Of a stretch of 64,000 nt of DNA, positions 16,506 to 25,446 are shown one piece after another. Numbering within the stretch: position 1 is the stretch's first letter; the number at the start of each line of letters is the position of its first letter. This DNA comes from Cytophagales bacterium. Lineage in GTDB: Bacteria > Bacteroidota > Bacteroidia > Cytophagales > Thermoflexibacteraceae. The stretch covers positions 23,431-87,430 of the forward strand of contig JAAFKA010000023.1 in NCBI GenBank assembly GCA_013299115.1, given 5' to 3'. The notes beneath the pieces are model-generated. The model ran no database searches. It was not told the origin of the DNA and saw nothing but the letters and a program-made list of their open reading frames with translations. Both the position numbers and the translations under genes were made by a program.

Positions 16506-17815
16506 TTTATTTTTTGGGTTTCCCACTCCAACAAAGGACGAATAGCCCCCGGTATTTCTCCCGAATAAGCTACAATTTCGCCTACTTTCAATCGAGTAGG
16601 TACGTTGTAAATATCATCACGTATATTAAAAGACAAGGCATTGGATTCATAAAAATGAATACCTACGCCTTTTCCAAATGAGCTTACTGCCAATCCTACA
16701 AAATAAGTTCCTTGATTGAGCAAGTTGGCAGGTAGCCAACAGATAGTTTCATACTCACCTACTTCGTGTATTTGGGTAGTTTTTGGAGTGGTTATCAGCA
16801 CACACACACCACCTGCATTATAGAGATGAAAATTTGCATAAGGCAATATCTTATCGTCTTTTACTAATATTTTGTACGTCATTTTGATTGCTATTTTTTG
16901 TGTAATATCAATCTCTGGCTCACTAATTTGGTTGTCTATATAAATTCCTGCTTTGACTAATTGGGCAAAAGCATCGCCTGTTTTTTTATCTTCGTTGCTA
17001 TAATCTAAATAGGTGGGGGAAGCATTGCCCGAAGAATAATAGGTCAAAATAGCACTGCCTACTTCGCCATCTAACTTCACTTGTCCTTTTTCCATTAAAA
17101 TAGCACGGTTGCACAGGGAGGAAATCGTCGGCATACTATGGCTGACAAAAAGTACAGTACGTCCTTGATTTTTGCTTACGTCCTCCATTTTGCCCAAACA
17201 TTTGCGTTGAAAATCGGCATCTCCTACGGCTAATACTTCATCGACTACCAAAATTTCGGGTTCTAAATGGGCAGCTACGGCAAAAGCCAATCGCACATAC
17301 ATACCCGAAGAATATCTTTTAACAGGTGTATCCAAAAATTGTTCTATTTCGGCAAAGGCTACAATTTCATCAAATTTTGATTTGATTTCATTGCGGGTCA
17401 TACCCAAAATTGCCCCATTCAAAAAAATATTTTCTCTGCCTGTGAGTTCAGGGTGAAAACCTGTGCCAACTTCCAACAAACTTGCTACCCTACCTCCTAT
17501 GCGTATAGTGCCTGAGGTGGGCGAAGTGATACGGCTCAAGACTTTGAGCAAAGTAGATTTGCCTGCACCATTTTTGCCAATTATGCCAACTCTGTCACCT
17601 TGTTTTATTTCGAAAGAAACGTCTTTTAAAGCCCAAAACTCCTGTATCTCACTATTTAGTCCCGCAGTTGCCTTGCCACGCAAAGTATTGCCAATGGTTT
17701 GGAATAAATGTTTTGTTTGCTTACCTACTGCCTCTCGCAAGGTAGTATAACCTTCTTGTTTTTCGTGAGCTATTTGGTAACTTTTGCTTATATGTTCTGC
17801 TTTGATGATAGACAT
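16502..17815 (-). CDS. Polysaccharide ABC transporter ATP-binding protein (Wzt-like)
   Basis: 437 residues from the ATG at 17815; a longer start at 17878 adds a hydrophobic, poorly conserved leader. Walker A GIIGKNGAGKSTL, signature YSSGM and Walker B EILVVDEVLAVGD are all present in the first ~270 residues. The ~170-residue C-terminal extension resembles the Wzt carbohydrate-binding domain that reads the O-polysaccharide cap. It should power export with a Wzm permease, which is not in the window. The stop overlaps the rfbF start. Confidence 0.9.
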   Translation of the reverse strand: MSIIKAEHISKSYQIAHEKQEGYTTLREAVGKQTKHLFQTIGNTLRGKATAGLNSEIQEFWALKDVSFEIKQGDRVGIIGKNGAGKSTLLKVLSRITSPTSGTIRIGGRVASLLEVGTGFHPELTGRENIFLNGAILGMTRNEIKSKFDEIVAFAEIEQFLDTPVKRYSSGMYVRLAFAVAAHLEPEILVVDEVLAVGDADFQRKCLGKMEDVSKNQGRTVLFVSHSMPTISSLCNRAILMEKGQVKLDGEVGSAILTYYSSGNASPTYLDYSNEDKKTGDAFAQLVKAGIYIDNQISEPEIDITQKIAIKMTYKILVKDDKILPYANFHLYNAGGVCVLITTPKTTQIHEVGEYETICWLPANLLNQGTYFVGLAVSSFGKGVGIHFYESNALSFNIRDDIYNVPTRLKVGEIVAYSGEIPGAIRPLLEWETQKIK

Positions 17816-18133
17816 GAATTTGCAAACAATGGTCGTAAAAATGATTTGGCTGCAAAGGTATGAAAAGAAAACGAACAAAAAAGAGTATAAATAAACTAAT
17901 TTTATAACAAAACTTTTATGATAAGGAAGTTATCTTTTTATCTTTCATGGCACAAATGCAGTAGGCTATCATAAGCAAAGTAAAAAACAAAAAGGAAGTC
18001 AAAATCTATTGCCTTATGATGGTAGAATTAACAGAAAAACTTAACTTTGATGCACATAAAAGCTTAGTTAGTCAAAATGTAACTAAACTTGCTTATGCCC
18101 TGTTTTTTAATTACAATTTTCAATTCATTTCTC

Positions 18134-18490
18134 ATGTTTCGTTATCTTCTTGGTTTTTGCCTTCTCTTATTTAGTTGTTTCTATTCGCAAATAAGTCTTG
18201 CCCAAATTCAAACCATTTCAAACCCTTGCGAGGTTTTTGGGGTGGTGTACGTGCAAACTATCCCGTCGAGGGCAGATTTTTTGGTTTATGTAGAGCAAGA
18301 CGAATATTTGGCTAACTTGCGTGTGTTTAAAGAAATCAACAAACTGCTGGCTGATAGGGCAGGTTTGTGGCATTTTGTAGAAAAAGAAGGTTTTGCAGAT
18401 TTTTCGGTTTGTTTTGTAGAAGACAGAGCCAAGGCAGATTTTATCATTTTTTTTACAGACAAAGAATTTTTTGCTGGTTGTGTAAGGTAA
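18134..18490 (+). CDS. Small secreted protein, DUF6150-like
   Basis: 118 residues from the ATG at 18134 (MFRYLLGFCLLLFSCFYSQ), a clear signal peptide ending near SLAQ. A frame open from 18089 adds residues before the signal and is less likely. The mature part contains ADFLVYVEQDEYLANLRVF and ADFIIFFTDKEFFAGC, two related strand-rich repeats as in DUF6150 proteins. Function unknown. Confidence 0.6.
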   Translation: MFRYLLGFCLLLFSCFYSQISLAQIQTISNPCEVFGVVYVQTIPSRADFLVYVEQDEYLANLRVFKEINKLLADRAGLWHFVEKEGFADFSVCFVEDRAKADFIIFFTDKEFFAGCVR

Positions 18491-18592
18491 TCATAAAAAA
18501 TATTCTTACCAAACTTTCACAACAGTTTCGTGCAAAAATCATAGAAATAGCACAACAACAAGACTTGGAAAAGTTATTTACTCGTTGCATCT

Positions 18593-18628
18593 AAAGTCCA
18601 ATAGCTTGTTTTGCAAGCTATTGACTTT
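18593..18628 (+). terminator. Hairpin terminator
   Basis: AAAGTCCAATAGCTTG and GCAAGCTATTGACTTT form a ~15-bp stem with one mismatch and a T-rich loop, about 100 bp after the secreted-protein gene and 40 bp before the end of the converging gene at 18668. Likely bidirectional. Confidence 0.65.
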
Positions 18629-18667
18629 ATTACACCTAATCTCCTATTTCCTATTTTCTACCTGCCT

Positions 18668-18958
18668 TTAATTTACCAAGCATACAAATCCTAAGAATGT
18701 TATCCACGTTGCCACCAATAAAATAGTTTCCCACGAAACCAAAGGTGTTTTGGCAGCTTGTTGTTTGCTTTTTGCTTTCTTCGTTTTAACTTTTTCCACT
18801 TGTGCCAATACGAAATAAGTAGCTGTTTCATCGTCTTGATACAACAATTTGCCCGATAATTTGGCTAATTCGTTTTTTTGCAACTGTTTTTGTGTTTCAG
18901 TAGCCAATAAGTTTGCCAACTGATTTTCTTGTGCGTCTATCCAATTTGTAGTTTTCAT
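18668..18958 (-). CDS. Small hypothetical protein with C-terminal membrane segment
   Basis: 96 residues. The N-terminal half is polar and helical (QENQLANLLATETQKQLQKN), followed by a Lys-rich stretch (VKTKKAKSKQQ) and a C-terminal hydrophobic segment (about 76-95) as in tail-anchored proteins. I recognise no family. It has its own terminator-like hairpin downstream. Confidence 0.5.
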   Translation of the reverse strand: MKTTNWIDAQENQLANLLATETQKQLQKNELAKLSGKLLYQDDETATYFVLAQVEKVKTKKAKSKQQAAKTPLVSWETILLVATWITFLGFVCLVN

Positions 18959-19092
18959 CGCTGTAATTGTTTGATTGATAGTGCAAAGAAAAACTCGTAC
19001 AACGTAACCTATTTACGGAGTAAAAAAATATTTTTTTTCATTTTTTTTTGATACTTTTGGCAAGTAAATAATTTATATGAGTTGCATAGTAT

Positions 19093-19202
19093 CTGTAGAA
19101 CGGACTTTAGTCCGTTTCCCTTGTATGAAAATTAGATTTTGAACTAAAAAATGTATTTTTTGTTGCAAAATTCAAAAAACGGACTAAAGTCCGTTCTACA
19201 GT
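19093..19202. repeat. Inverted repeat with nested CGGACTTTAGTCCG palindrome
   Basis: CTGTAGAACGGACTTTAGTC at 19093 onward and its complement ending at 19202 form ~24-bp terminal arms; each arm contains its own palindrome CGGACTTTAGTCCG. The ~55-bp centre is AT-rich. It sits 37 bp upstream of uvrA and may carry or disturb its promoter. Confidence 0.85.
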
Positions 19203-19238
19203 AGGCACTACGCACCTTGCATTTACAACAAAACAACT

Positions 19239-22229
19239 ATGCAAACAGATATAGACAGCCTCGATGCCAAAAAATACATTGTCATTAAAGGTGCAAGAGT
19301 AAATAACCTGAAAAACGTAAGTGTTGCCATTCCTCGCAACCAATTAGTGGTCATCACAGGCTTGTCGGGTTCGGGCAAGTCCTCGTTGGCTTTCGATACC
19401 TTGTTTGCAGAAGGGCAACGTATGTATGTGGAAAGCCTAAGTGCTTATGCTCGTCAATTTTTGGGTAGAATGGAAAAGCCCGAAGTGGAGTATATCAGAG
19501 GAATTTCGCCCGCCATTGCCGTAGAGCAGAAGGTAAACACCCGCAATCCTCGTTCTACCGTAGGCACAACGACTGAAATTTACGACTACCTCAAACTTTT
19601 GTTTGCTCGTATAGGCAAAACCTATTCTCCTGTTTCAGGTTTGCCTGTCCGCAAAGACTCAGTAACAGATGTGGTTAATTTTATCAACCAAATGCCCGAA
19701 GGCACAAAATTTATGGTGCTTTGCCCCTTGCTACCCAAAAACAGAACTTTGGTAGAGGAACTTAAAATTTTATTGCAAAAAGGCTATACTCGGCTGTTTG
19801 TGGAGGGCAATGTGGTGGCAATAGAAGAGGTACTGAATAACCCCAACTTATCCGCCACCTTCAAGGTGTCGGATAAGTCGTTTTCTGAACAAAATCTTGC
19901 AATTTTGATAGATAGAAATGCAGTAAAAAAAGATGACGAAGAAAACCAATACCGCCTTGCCGACTCGGTGCAAACGGCTTTTTATGAAGGCGAAGGGACT
20001 TGTTGGGTAGCCAGCCCACAAACTCTAAGCCCCCTAACCCCCAAAGGGGGAATTGACGTAATAACGTCAAAAGCCCCCTTTGGGGGTTTGGGGGCTACTC
20101 CCCTTTTGGGGGTTGGGGGGCTTGCTTTCTCCGACAAATTCGAAGCAGATGGCATCAGTTTTGAGGAGCCAAGTGTCAATTTTTTTAGTTTCAACAATCC
20201 GTATGGGGCTTGCAAAACTTGCGAAGGTTTTGGCAATACGCTAGGCTTGGACATAGATTTGGTGATACCTAACAAAAGTTTGTCCGTTTACGAGGGTGCT
20301 ATTGCCCCTTGGCGAACAGACAAAATGTCGGAATGGCAAGCACCCCTACTCAAACATTCTTTTAAGTTTGATTTTCCTATTCACCGACCTTATCAAGACC
20401 TCACAGAAGAACAACAGGAATTGCTTTGGGTTGGCAATGAATATTTTGCGGGTTTAGGAGAATTTTTTAGGTTTTTGGAGGCAAATGCCCACCAAATTAA
20501 GTACAGAGTGTTGTTGTCGAGGTACAAATCCAAAATCACTTGCCCAGATTGCAAAGGTACAAGACTTCGCAAAGATGCCCAATATGTGAGAATTGGCAAT
20601 TTGCCAACAAATGATAATTTGCCTGAACACCCCACAGAAAGGCGAAAATTTATTTGGAAACATACCTTGTCCATTGCAGAACTTGTGTTGCTACCCATTA
20701 CACAGGCTTTGCAGTTTTTTGAAAATTTGCAACTTTCCGATTACGACCAAGCCGTAGCCAAACGAATTTTGACCGAAATTACCAGCCGTTTGCAATATAT
20801 GAAACAGGTAGGTTTGGGCTATTTGACCCTCAACCGACTGACCTCCACCTTGTCGGGGGGAGAATTTCAACGGATAAAATTGGCAACTTCTTTGGGTAGT
20901 GCCTTAGTGGGGTCTATGTATATTCTCGATGAGCCAAGCATAGGGCTACACCCCAGAGATACGCAAAATTTAATTGCCGTTTTGAAACAGTTGAGAGATT
21001 TGGGCAATACGGTGATTGTGGTCGAACATGAAGAGGAGGTCATGCGGGCAGCCGACCAACTGATAGACATAGGCAAAGAAGCAGGCAGCAAAGGTGGGCA
21101 TTTGATTTTTCAGGGCAAATTGAGTGAAATGCAATCGGATTTGGATAGTTATACGGCTGCTTATCTACTTGGCAATCAAGGCGTTGTAGTGCCTACGCAC
21201 AGGCGACAATGGAATGAATACATAGAAATAAGCGGGGCAAGAGAAAACAATTTAAAAAACATTACAGTCAAATTTCCTTTGCAAGTCCTCACCGTAGTAA
21301 CAGGCGTAAGTGGGTCGGGCAAGTCCACGTTGATAAAAAAAGTTTTGTACCCTGCTTTGAGCAAATACCTCAACAACACGCCTGAAAATCAGGAGGCTAC
21401 GGGCAAAATGGAAAAATTATCGGGCAATTTAAAGGCTGTCCACCAGTTGGAATTGATAGACCAAAACCCCATAGGCAAGTCTTCCCGTTCAAATCCTGTA
21501 ACCTATTGCAAGGCATACGACCACATCAGAGAATTGTATGCAGATGTGCCGTTGGCAAAGCAACGGAACTACAAAGCAGGTTTTTTTTCGTTTAACATAG
21601 AGGGCGGCAGGTGCGAAATGTGCCAGGGGGAAGGCAATGTTACGATAGAAATGCAATTTATGGCAGATTTGCGACTGAAATGCGAAAGTTGTAAAGGGCA
21701 ACGGTTCAAACAAGAGATTTTGGAAGTGCAGCACAAAGGCAGAAACATAGCCGAAGTATTGGAAATGACCGTAGATGATGCCTTAGAGTTTTTTAAAGAC
21801 CAAAAAAGTATAGCCGATAAATTGTTGCCTCTTGCCAAAGTAGGTTTGGGTTATGTGCAGTTGGGGCAGGCTTCCAGCACATTGAGTGGCGGCGAAGCCC
21901 AACGAGTGAAATTAGCCAGCTTTTTGGGCAAGGGTGGTGCTGCAAAAGACCACAACAAAATCTTTTTTGTCTTCGACGAACCCACCACAGGGCTGCACTT
22001 TCACGACATCAGCAAGTTGCTTTTTGCTATGAATGCCTTAGTGGAAGAAGGGCATACGGTTTTAGTCATAGAACACAACATGGAAGTAGTCAAATCGGCA
22101 GATTGGATTATAGATTTGGGGCAGGAAGGTGGCAACAATGGCGGACATCTCTGTTTTGAAGGCACACCAGAAAATATGATAAAATTGGAAGGCAACCATA
22201 CGGCTGCGTATTTGAAAGGTAAATTGTAG
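19239..22229 (+). CDS. uvrA: Excinuclease ABC subunit A, with in-frame palindromic insert
   Basis: 996 residues. First ATPase: GLSGSGKSSL (about 42-51), the YVESLSAYARQFLGRMEKP signature and LSGGE. Second ATPase: GVSGSGKSTL and LSGGEAQRVKLA. Zinc-binding CxxC pairs include CKTC, CPDC, CEMC and CESC. UvrA scans DNA for damage with UvrB and UvrC in nucleotide excision repair. Residues about 264-295 (20028-20123) are not family sequence: they come from a GC-rich palindrome (LSPLTPKGG...) inserted in frame just before the first zinc-module region, adding 32 codons. The gene is flanked by repeats at 19093 and 22239. Confidence 0.97.
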   Translation: MQTDIDSLDAKKYIVIKGARVNNLKNVSVAIPRNQLVVITGLSGSGKSSLAFDTLFAEGQRMYVESLSAYARQFLGRMEKPEVEYIRGISPAIAVEQKVNTRNPRSTVGTTTEIYDYLKLLFARIGKTYSPVSGLPVRKDSVTDVVNFINQMPEGTKFMVLCPLLPKNRTLVEELKILLQKGYTRLFVEGNVVAIEEVLNNPNLSATFKVSDKSFSEQNLAILIDRNAVKKDDEENQYRLADSVQTAFYEGEGTCWVASPQTLSPLTPKGGIDVITSKAPFGGLGATPLLGVGGLAFSDKFEADGISFEEPSVNFFSFNNPYGACKTCEGFGNTLGLDIDLVIPNKSLSVYEGAIAPWRTDKMSEWQAPLLKHSFKFDFPIHRPYQDLTEEQQELLWVGNEYFAGLGEFFRFLEANAHQIKYRVLLSRYKSKITCPDCKGTRLRKDAQYVRIGNLPTNDNLPEHPTERRKFIWKHTLSIAELVLLPITQALQFFENLQLSDYDQAVAKRILTEITSRLQYMKQVGLGYLTLNRLTSTLSGGEFQRIKLATSLGSALVGSMYILDEPSIGLHPRDTQNLIAVLKQLRDLGNTVIVVEHEEEVMRAADQLIDIGKEAGSKGGHLIFQGKLSEMQSDLDSYTAAYLLGNQGVVVPTHRRQWNEYIEISGARENNLKNITVKFPLQVLTVVTGVSGSGKSTLIKKVLYPALSKYLNNTPENQEATGKMEKLSGNLKAVHQLELIDQNPIGKSSRSNPVTYCKAYDHIRELYADVPLAKQRNYKAGFFSFNIEGGRCEMCQGEGNVTIEMQFMADLRLKCESCKGQRFKQEILEVQHKGRNIAEVLEMTVDDALEFFKDQKSIADKLLPLAKVGLGYVQLGQASSTLSGGEAQRVKLASFLGKGGAAKDHNKIFFVFDEPTTGLHFHDISKLLFAMNALVEEGHTVLVIEHNMEVVKSADWIIDLGQEGGNNGGHLCFEGTPENMIKLEGNHTAAYLKGKL
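20028..20123. repeat. GC-rich palindromic element inserted in frame in uvrA
   Basis: 96 bp (32 codons) beginning AGCCCCCTAACCCCC and ending in complementary GGGGG-rich sequence, with GACGTAATAACGTC inside. The same type of element occurs twice inside icmF (60617-60700, 61436-61508). Base composition is very unlike the gene. The insert keeps the frame and encodes a Gly/Pro/Leu-rich loop. Confidence 0.88.
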
Positions 22230-22238
22230 AAAATGAAT

Positions 22239-22364
22239 ATGGTTGTCCGACAATTTTTGTGGAATGAAAACAATGTAGGTTTTGTGATTTATCAAATGCT
22301 CTGCCCAAAAAGAGGCTTTGATAAAGCAAAGCCCTATGTTTCCACAAAAATTGTCGGACAACCA
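22239..22364. repeat. MITE-like palindromic element, family 1 copy 2
   Basis: Perfect 25-bp terminal inverted repeats (ATGGTTGTCCGACAATTTTT at the left end and its complement at the right), 126 bp in total. The nested inner pair GATTTATCAAA / TTTGATAAA also matches copy 1 at 13426-13548, in inverted orientation. It lies 9 bp after the uvrA stop. Confidence 0.9.
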
Positions 22365-22508
22365 TAAAAATTACCTCTCAAAACATTTTTAGTAGCTAAA
22401 AAATAATTAGCTTTGCCAACAAAATCCAAGTTTGTGTATGAATACGCAACTACCAAAACAAAGCCATAGCCTTGTGCTATGCTCTGTTTATAAGGTATAA
22501 GAAAAAAC

Positions 22509-23252
22509 ATGAAAAGTTTAGGAAAATATTTGCTGTTTATGTGGCGAGTTTGCACCAATAGAGAAAAGTTTGGTGTCTATATCAAACTCTACTTTGAGGA
22601 ATGTATGCTCATCGGCATAGACTCTTTGGTCATTGTGTCTATTGTATCCACCTTTATTGGGGCTGTTACAGCAGTGCAAACAGTTTATAACTTGGTAAGC
22701 CCGTTGATTCCGCTATATGTAGTGGGTTTAATAGTCCGCGACATGACTATTTTAGAGTTAGCCCCTACCATTACAGGTATTGTCTTTGCTGGTAAGGTAG
22801 GTTCCAACATTGCAGGGCAATTAGGCACTATGCGAATAACCGAACAAGTAGATGCGTTGGAAGTAATGGGAATTAACTCGGCATCATATTTGGTACTACC
22901 CAAAATTGTGGCAGGCTTGACTATGTATCCTTTGTTGGTAATTTTAGCAGGTTTTTTGGCTATTTATGGTGGATATGTGGCAGGTACTTTTGCTGGTTTA
23001 TTTACTCCAGAAGACTATATTACAGGTATTAGAAGTGATTTTAAACCTTTTAGTTTTATCTTTGCCTTTGTCAAAGCCTTTATTTTTTCTTTTTTGGTAA
23101 CAAGCATTTCTGCCTACAAAGGCTATCATACGCAAGGCGGGGCATTGGAAGTGGGCGAAGCAAGTACGCAAGCCGTAACCAATAGCTGCATTGCTATTTT
23201 ATCTGCTGATTTTTTAATTACGCAACTCTTAGCTGAATTCTTGACAACTTAA
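22509..23252 (+). CDS. mlaE: MlaE-family ABC transporter permease
   Basis: 247 residues with five or six membrane segments and the PF02405 core: GRE-type segment FEECMLIGIDSLVIVSIVST, MRITEQVDALEVMGI (the conserved E-x-D-A-L-x-x-M-G loop), and the TQAVTNSCIAI end. MlaE permeases move phospholipids between inner and outer membrane together with an MlaF ATPase and MCE-domain MlaD. No partner is on the same strand downstream within the window. The call is strong, the substrate is by family. Confidence 0.92.
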   Translation: MKSLGKYLLFMWRVCTNREKFGVYIKLYFEECMLIGIDSLVIVSIVSTFIGAVTAVQTVYNLVSPLIPLYVVGLIVRDMTILELAPTITGIVFAGKVGSNIAGQLGTMRITEQVDALEVMGINSASYLVLPKIVAGLTMYPLLVILAGFLAIYGGYVAGTFAGLFTPEDYITGIRSDFKPFSFIFAFVKAFIFSFLVTSISAYKGYHTQGGALEVGEASTQAVTNSCIAILSADFLITQLLAEFLTT

Positions 23253-23269
23253 TCCATTTATCTATTCTC

Positions 23270-24142
23270 TTAAATTCTTTCAAACTTAATAGGTTCATTT
23301 TCAACAACTTGTATAGCATCTGCCAATTCATTTTCGTCTAACCGCAAATCGTCATCACTGTCCATGTCAAACGGATTTTCTAATTGGTCTTGAATATTGG
23401 AAAGGCTTACCAAAATACAGCTATACAAAACAGGCAACAAATAATAGAGTTCATAATACGGCTCGTTGGAGTATTTGGTAAGGTAATAACCAAAATAAGG
23501 TGCGCAAAACAAGGGAAAACTATAATTGAAAAACAAGGTAAAAGACCGCAAACTATAAGGTGTGCGGTAAATTAAGACACATTTTAGTCTTTCGTAGTCG
23601 GTAATGATTTTGGAGAGGTATTGGTCTAATCGGGACAATTCGCTGGGTGTAACACCGCCTTTGCGGAGGTCTTGAATAAACAACGAAATTCGATTAAACT
23701 TGTCGTAAACCAACGAGTCGTTTTTTTCCATTTTTTCGGAGTCTTGGGTCAAATATTCACTCATATCTGCATAAAAACTTACCAATAAGTTTCGTAAATA
23801 GACCTTATCGGGTTGATAATAGGGCTGCATAGCCCAGTTTTTGGAGGCAAGATACAGGGCTAAGGTATGAGCTTTTACGTCAGACAAACATCGCAGGGCA
23901 TCTTCGCGTCTGCGGTAGGCACTGTTGATAGAAAAAACAATAGGAAAAATGATAGACGTAAACAAAAAAGACATAGGCAAGTCGCCAATAAAACCATAAG
24001 TTTTGCAAATGTAAGTGCCTAAAGTAGATAGAAAAATAAGGATTACATCATTTACATTAGCAACGAGCAAAATAATGTTTAACAGTCTTTTAAATTTTAC
24101 TTTCTTCTTTTTTAGAGTAACAAATGATTTGATAGCAGTCAT
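23270..24142 (-). CDS. Bestrophin-like membrane protein
   Basis: 290 residues with hydrophobic segments at about 20-45, 58-75, 205-225 and 235-255. The pattern INSAYRRREDALRCL after the second segment and the acidic end SNIQDQLENPFDMDSDDDL resemble the bestrophin family, in which N-S-A-Y-x-R-W and an E-x-P-F-x-x-D-x-x-D calcium clasp occur. If so it would be a chloride or anion channel. The tail after the clasp is Asp/Glu-rich. Divergent from typical members, so the family is likely rather than certain. Confidence 0.55.
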   Translation of the reverse strand: MTAIKSFVTLKKKKVKFKRLLNIILLVANVNDVILIFLSTLGTYICKTYGFIGDLPMSFLFTSIIFPIVFSINSAYRRREDALRCLSDVKAHTLALYLASKNWAMQPYYQPDKVYLRNLLVSFYADMSEYLTQDSEKMEKNDSLVYDKFNRISLFIQDLRKGGVTPSELSRLDQYLSKIITDYERLKCVLIYRTPYSLRSFTLFFNYSFPLFCAPYFGYYLTKYSNEPYYELYYLLPVLYSCILVSLSNIQDQLENPFDMDSDDDLRLDENELADAIQVVENEPIKFERI

Positions 24143-24237
24143 TGGTAAGCAGTTGTAAGTTTTTAGTCGATTAGTTTAACGCAATGTTACAAAAATATTA
24201 AGAAAAATTAGTAAACTAATAAATCTAAGTGCTTAAA

Positions 24238-24268
24238 TTTGAATTGCAATGATTTTTTTTTACTTTTG
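24238..24268 (+). promoter_or_regulatory. Canonical Bacteroidota promoter
   Basis: TTTG (24238-24241), 19 bp, TACTTTTG (24261-24268): a full match to TTTG-N19-TAnnTTTG, 20 bp upstream of the lipoprotein ATG. Confidence 0.8.
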
Positions 24269-24288
24269 ATTAAACCAATCATTTTTAT

Positions 24289-24972
24289 ATGCTTACCAAC
24301 CGATGTTTATTCGTATTTTTGGCTTTGTTAGCAGCTTGTTTTTCTACGGCTTGCAAAGAAAAAAAACAGGTGGAAGTGGCTAATCCTGTGTTTAGGAAGT
24401 TTATTTCCCAAATAGACACCTTACATCTGCCTTATACGCTAAACTCCGAAGCAAAAAATCATGCCCAATTTACGGCTTTTATTAACTCCAAGACCGAAGT
24501 CGACTCGGCTTTTGCCCATACCCTTATGCTGGACAGCCATAGCCAAGAAACCCTGATTGGCGATACGACCCACGAAGACCGAAGTCGCCAACACCATTAT
24601 TACTACCACATTATTGGTTTTTTGCCCCACAAAAACAAATATATTTTACTTTATGGCAGAAATACCAAAGAGGAACATGACGATATTCACGTTTTTATGG
24701 CTGTTTACAGTCAAGACGGCACAAAAAACGGAGAAATTATTTTTCACAAACCTTTGTTAGATATTTTGCCAACCGAACTAAGACGTGCCTCTACCATTAA
24801 GGCAGATACAACAATGATGATAAGCAAAGTAAAGGTAGAACACGAATTTGTAAACGGAATAGAAAATGAAATGACTCCCTACCACAAAGTAGAGTATGAC
24901 TACTTCTATACGATTGATTACCAGGGAAATATCTTGCAAGGAAAACACAATAAACACGAGGTGCAAGAGTAA
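24289..24972 (+). CDS. Lipoprotein of unknown function
   Basis: 227 residues. Signal peptide MLTNRCLFVFLALLAACFS ends at a lipobox FSTAC (Cys22), so it should be lipid-anchored. The mature part has a His-rich stretch (RSRQHHYYYHIIGF), followed by alternating strands. No known domain recognised. Promoter directly upstream. Confidence 0.7.
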   Translation: MLTNRCLFVFLALLAACFSTACKEKKQVEVANPVFRKFISQIDTLHLPYTLNSEAKNHAQFTAFINSKTEVDSAFAHTLMLDSHSQETLIGDTTHEDRSRQHHYYYHIIGFLPHKNKYILLYGRNTKEEHDDIHVFMAVYSQDGTKNGEIIFHKPLLDILPTELRRASTIKADTTMMISKVKVEHEFVNGIENEMTPYHKVEYDYFYTIDYQGNILQGKHNKHEVQE

Positions 24973-24981
24973 TTTTTTTTA

Positions 24982-25075
24982 ATGTTGAATTTTGAATTTT
25001 TAATGTTGAATTTAAAAAACAACATTCAACATTCAAAATTAATCATTCAAAATTAAACATTCAAAATTCAAAATT
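24982..25075. repeat. AT-rich short-period direct and inverted repeats
   Basis: The unit AATGTTGAATTT / AACATTCAAAATT is repeated about six times in both orientations between the lipoprotein and the small membrane protein, giving a large imperfect hairpin. Possibly a terminator plus replication-slippage product. Confidence 0.7.
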
Positions 25076-25079
25076 GCCT

Positions 25080-25358
25080 ATGTTTGTCCTCAAAAGCATT
25101 TTGCTAACCACTTTACTCTCTTTAGTTTTGGGCTTGACCTTTGGCTATTTGGGTACTCTCCATGTAACAGACCACGCCCACGCCATATTTCCTTCATGGT
25201 TAGTGGCTGCTGTGCTTATCTATTTCGTCTGTTTTATTAGTGGGGTCATTACCACTATTTTGTTCAAAATCAAAGATATAGAAAACCTCCAACGGCTGTT
25301 ACAAGTGATTAGCATAGCGGGCTTAATAGCTTTGGTGCTGGTATTTGTGTTATTTTGA
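25080..25358 (+). CDS. Small integral membrane protein
   Basis: 92 residues from the ATG at 25080, with three hydrophobic segments (about 3-24, 38-60, 73-91) separated by short loops; FKIKDIENLQRLLQ is the cytoplasmic linker. No family recognised. Ends 25 bp before a strong terminator. Confidence 0.6.
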   Translation: MFVLKSILLTTLLSLVLGLTFGYLGTLHVTDHAHAIFPSWLVAAVLIYFVCFISGVITTILFKIKDIENLQRLLQVISIAGLIALVLVFVLF

Positions 25359-25382
25359 AAATTTTTCTATCTATTTCATATA

Positions 25383-25429
25383 ATGCAAAAGTGCCAATAA
25401 AGATGTAATCTTTATTGGCACTTTTGCAT
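25383..25429. terminator. Bidirectional terminator
   Basis: A perfect 22-bp stem (ATGCAAAAGTGCCAATAAAG... and its complement) with loop GTA between two convergent genes. Confidence 0.9.
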
Positions 25430-25446
25430 AGCTCTTACCTAAAAGA

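Noticed and set aside
18367..18594. Plus-strand frame overlapping the DUF6150-like gene
   Set aside because: Arg/Phe/Cys-rich translation in a shifted frame; no start or domain support.
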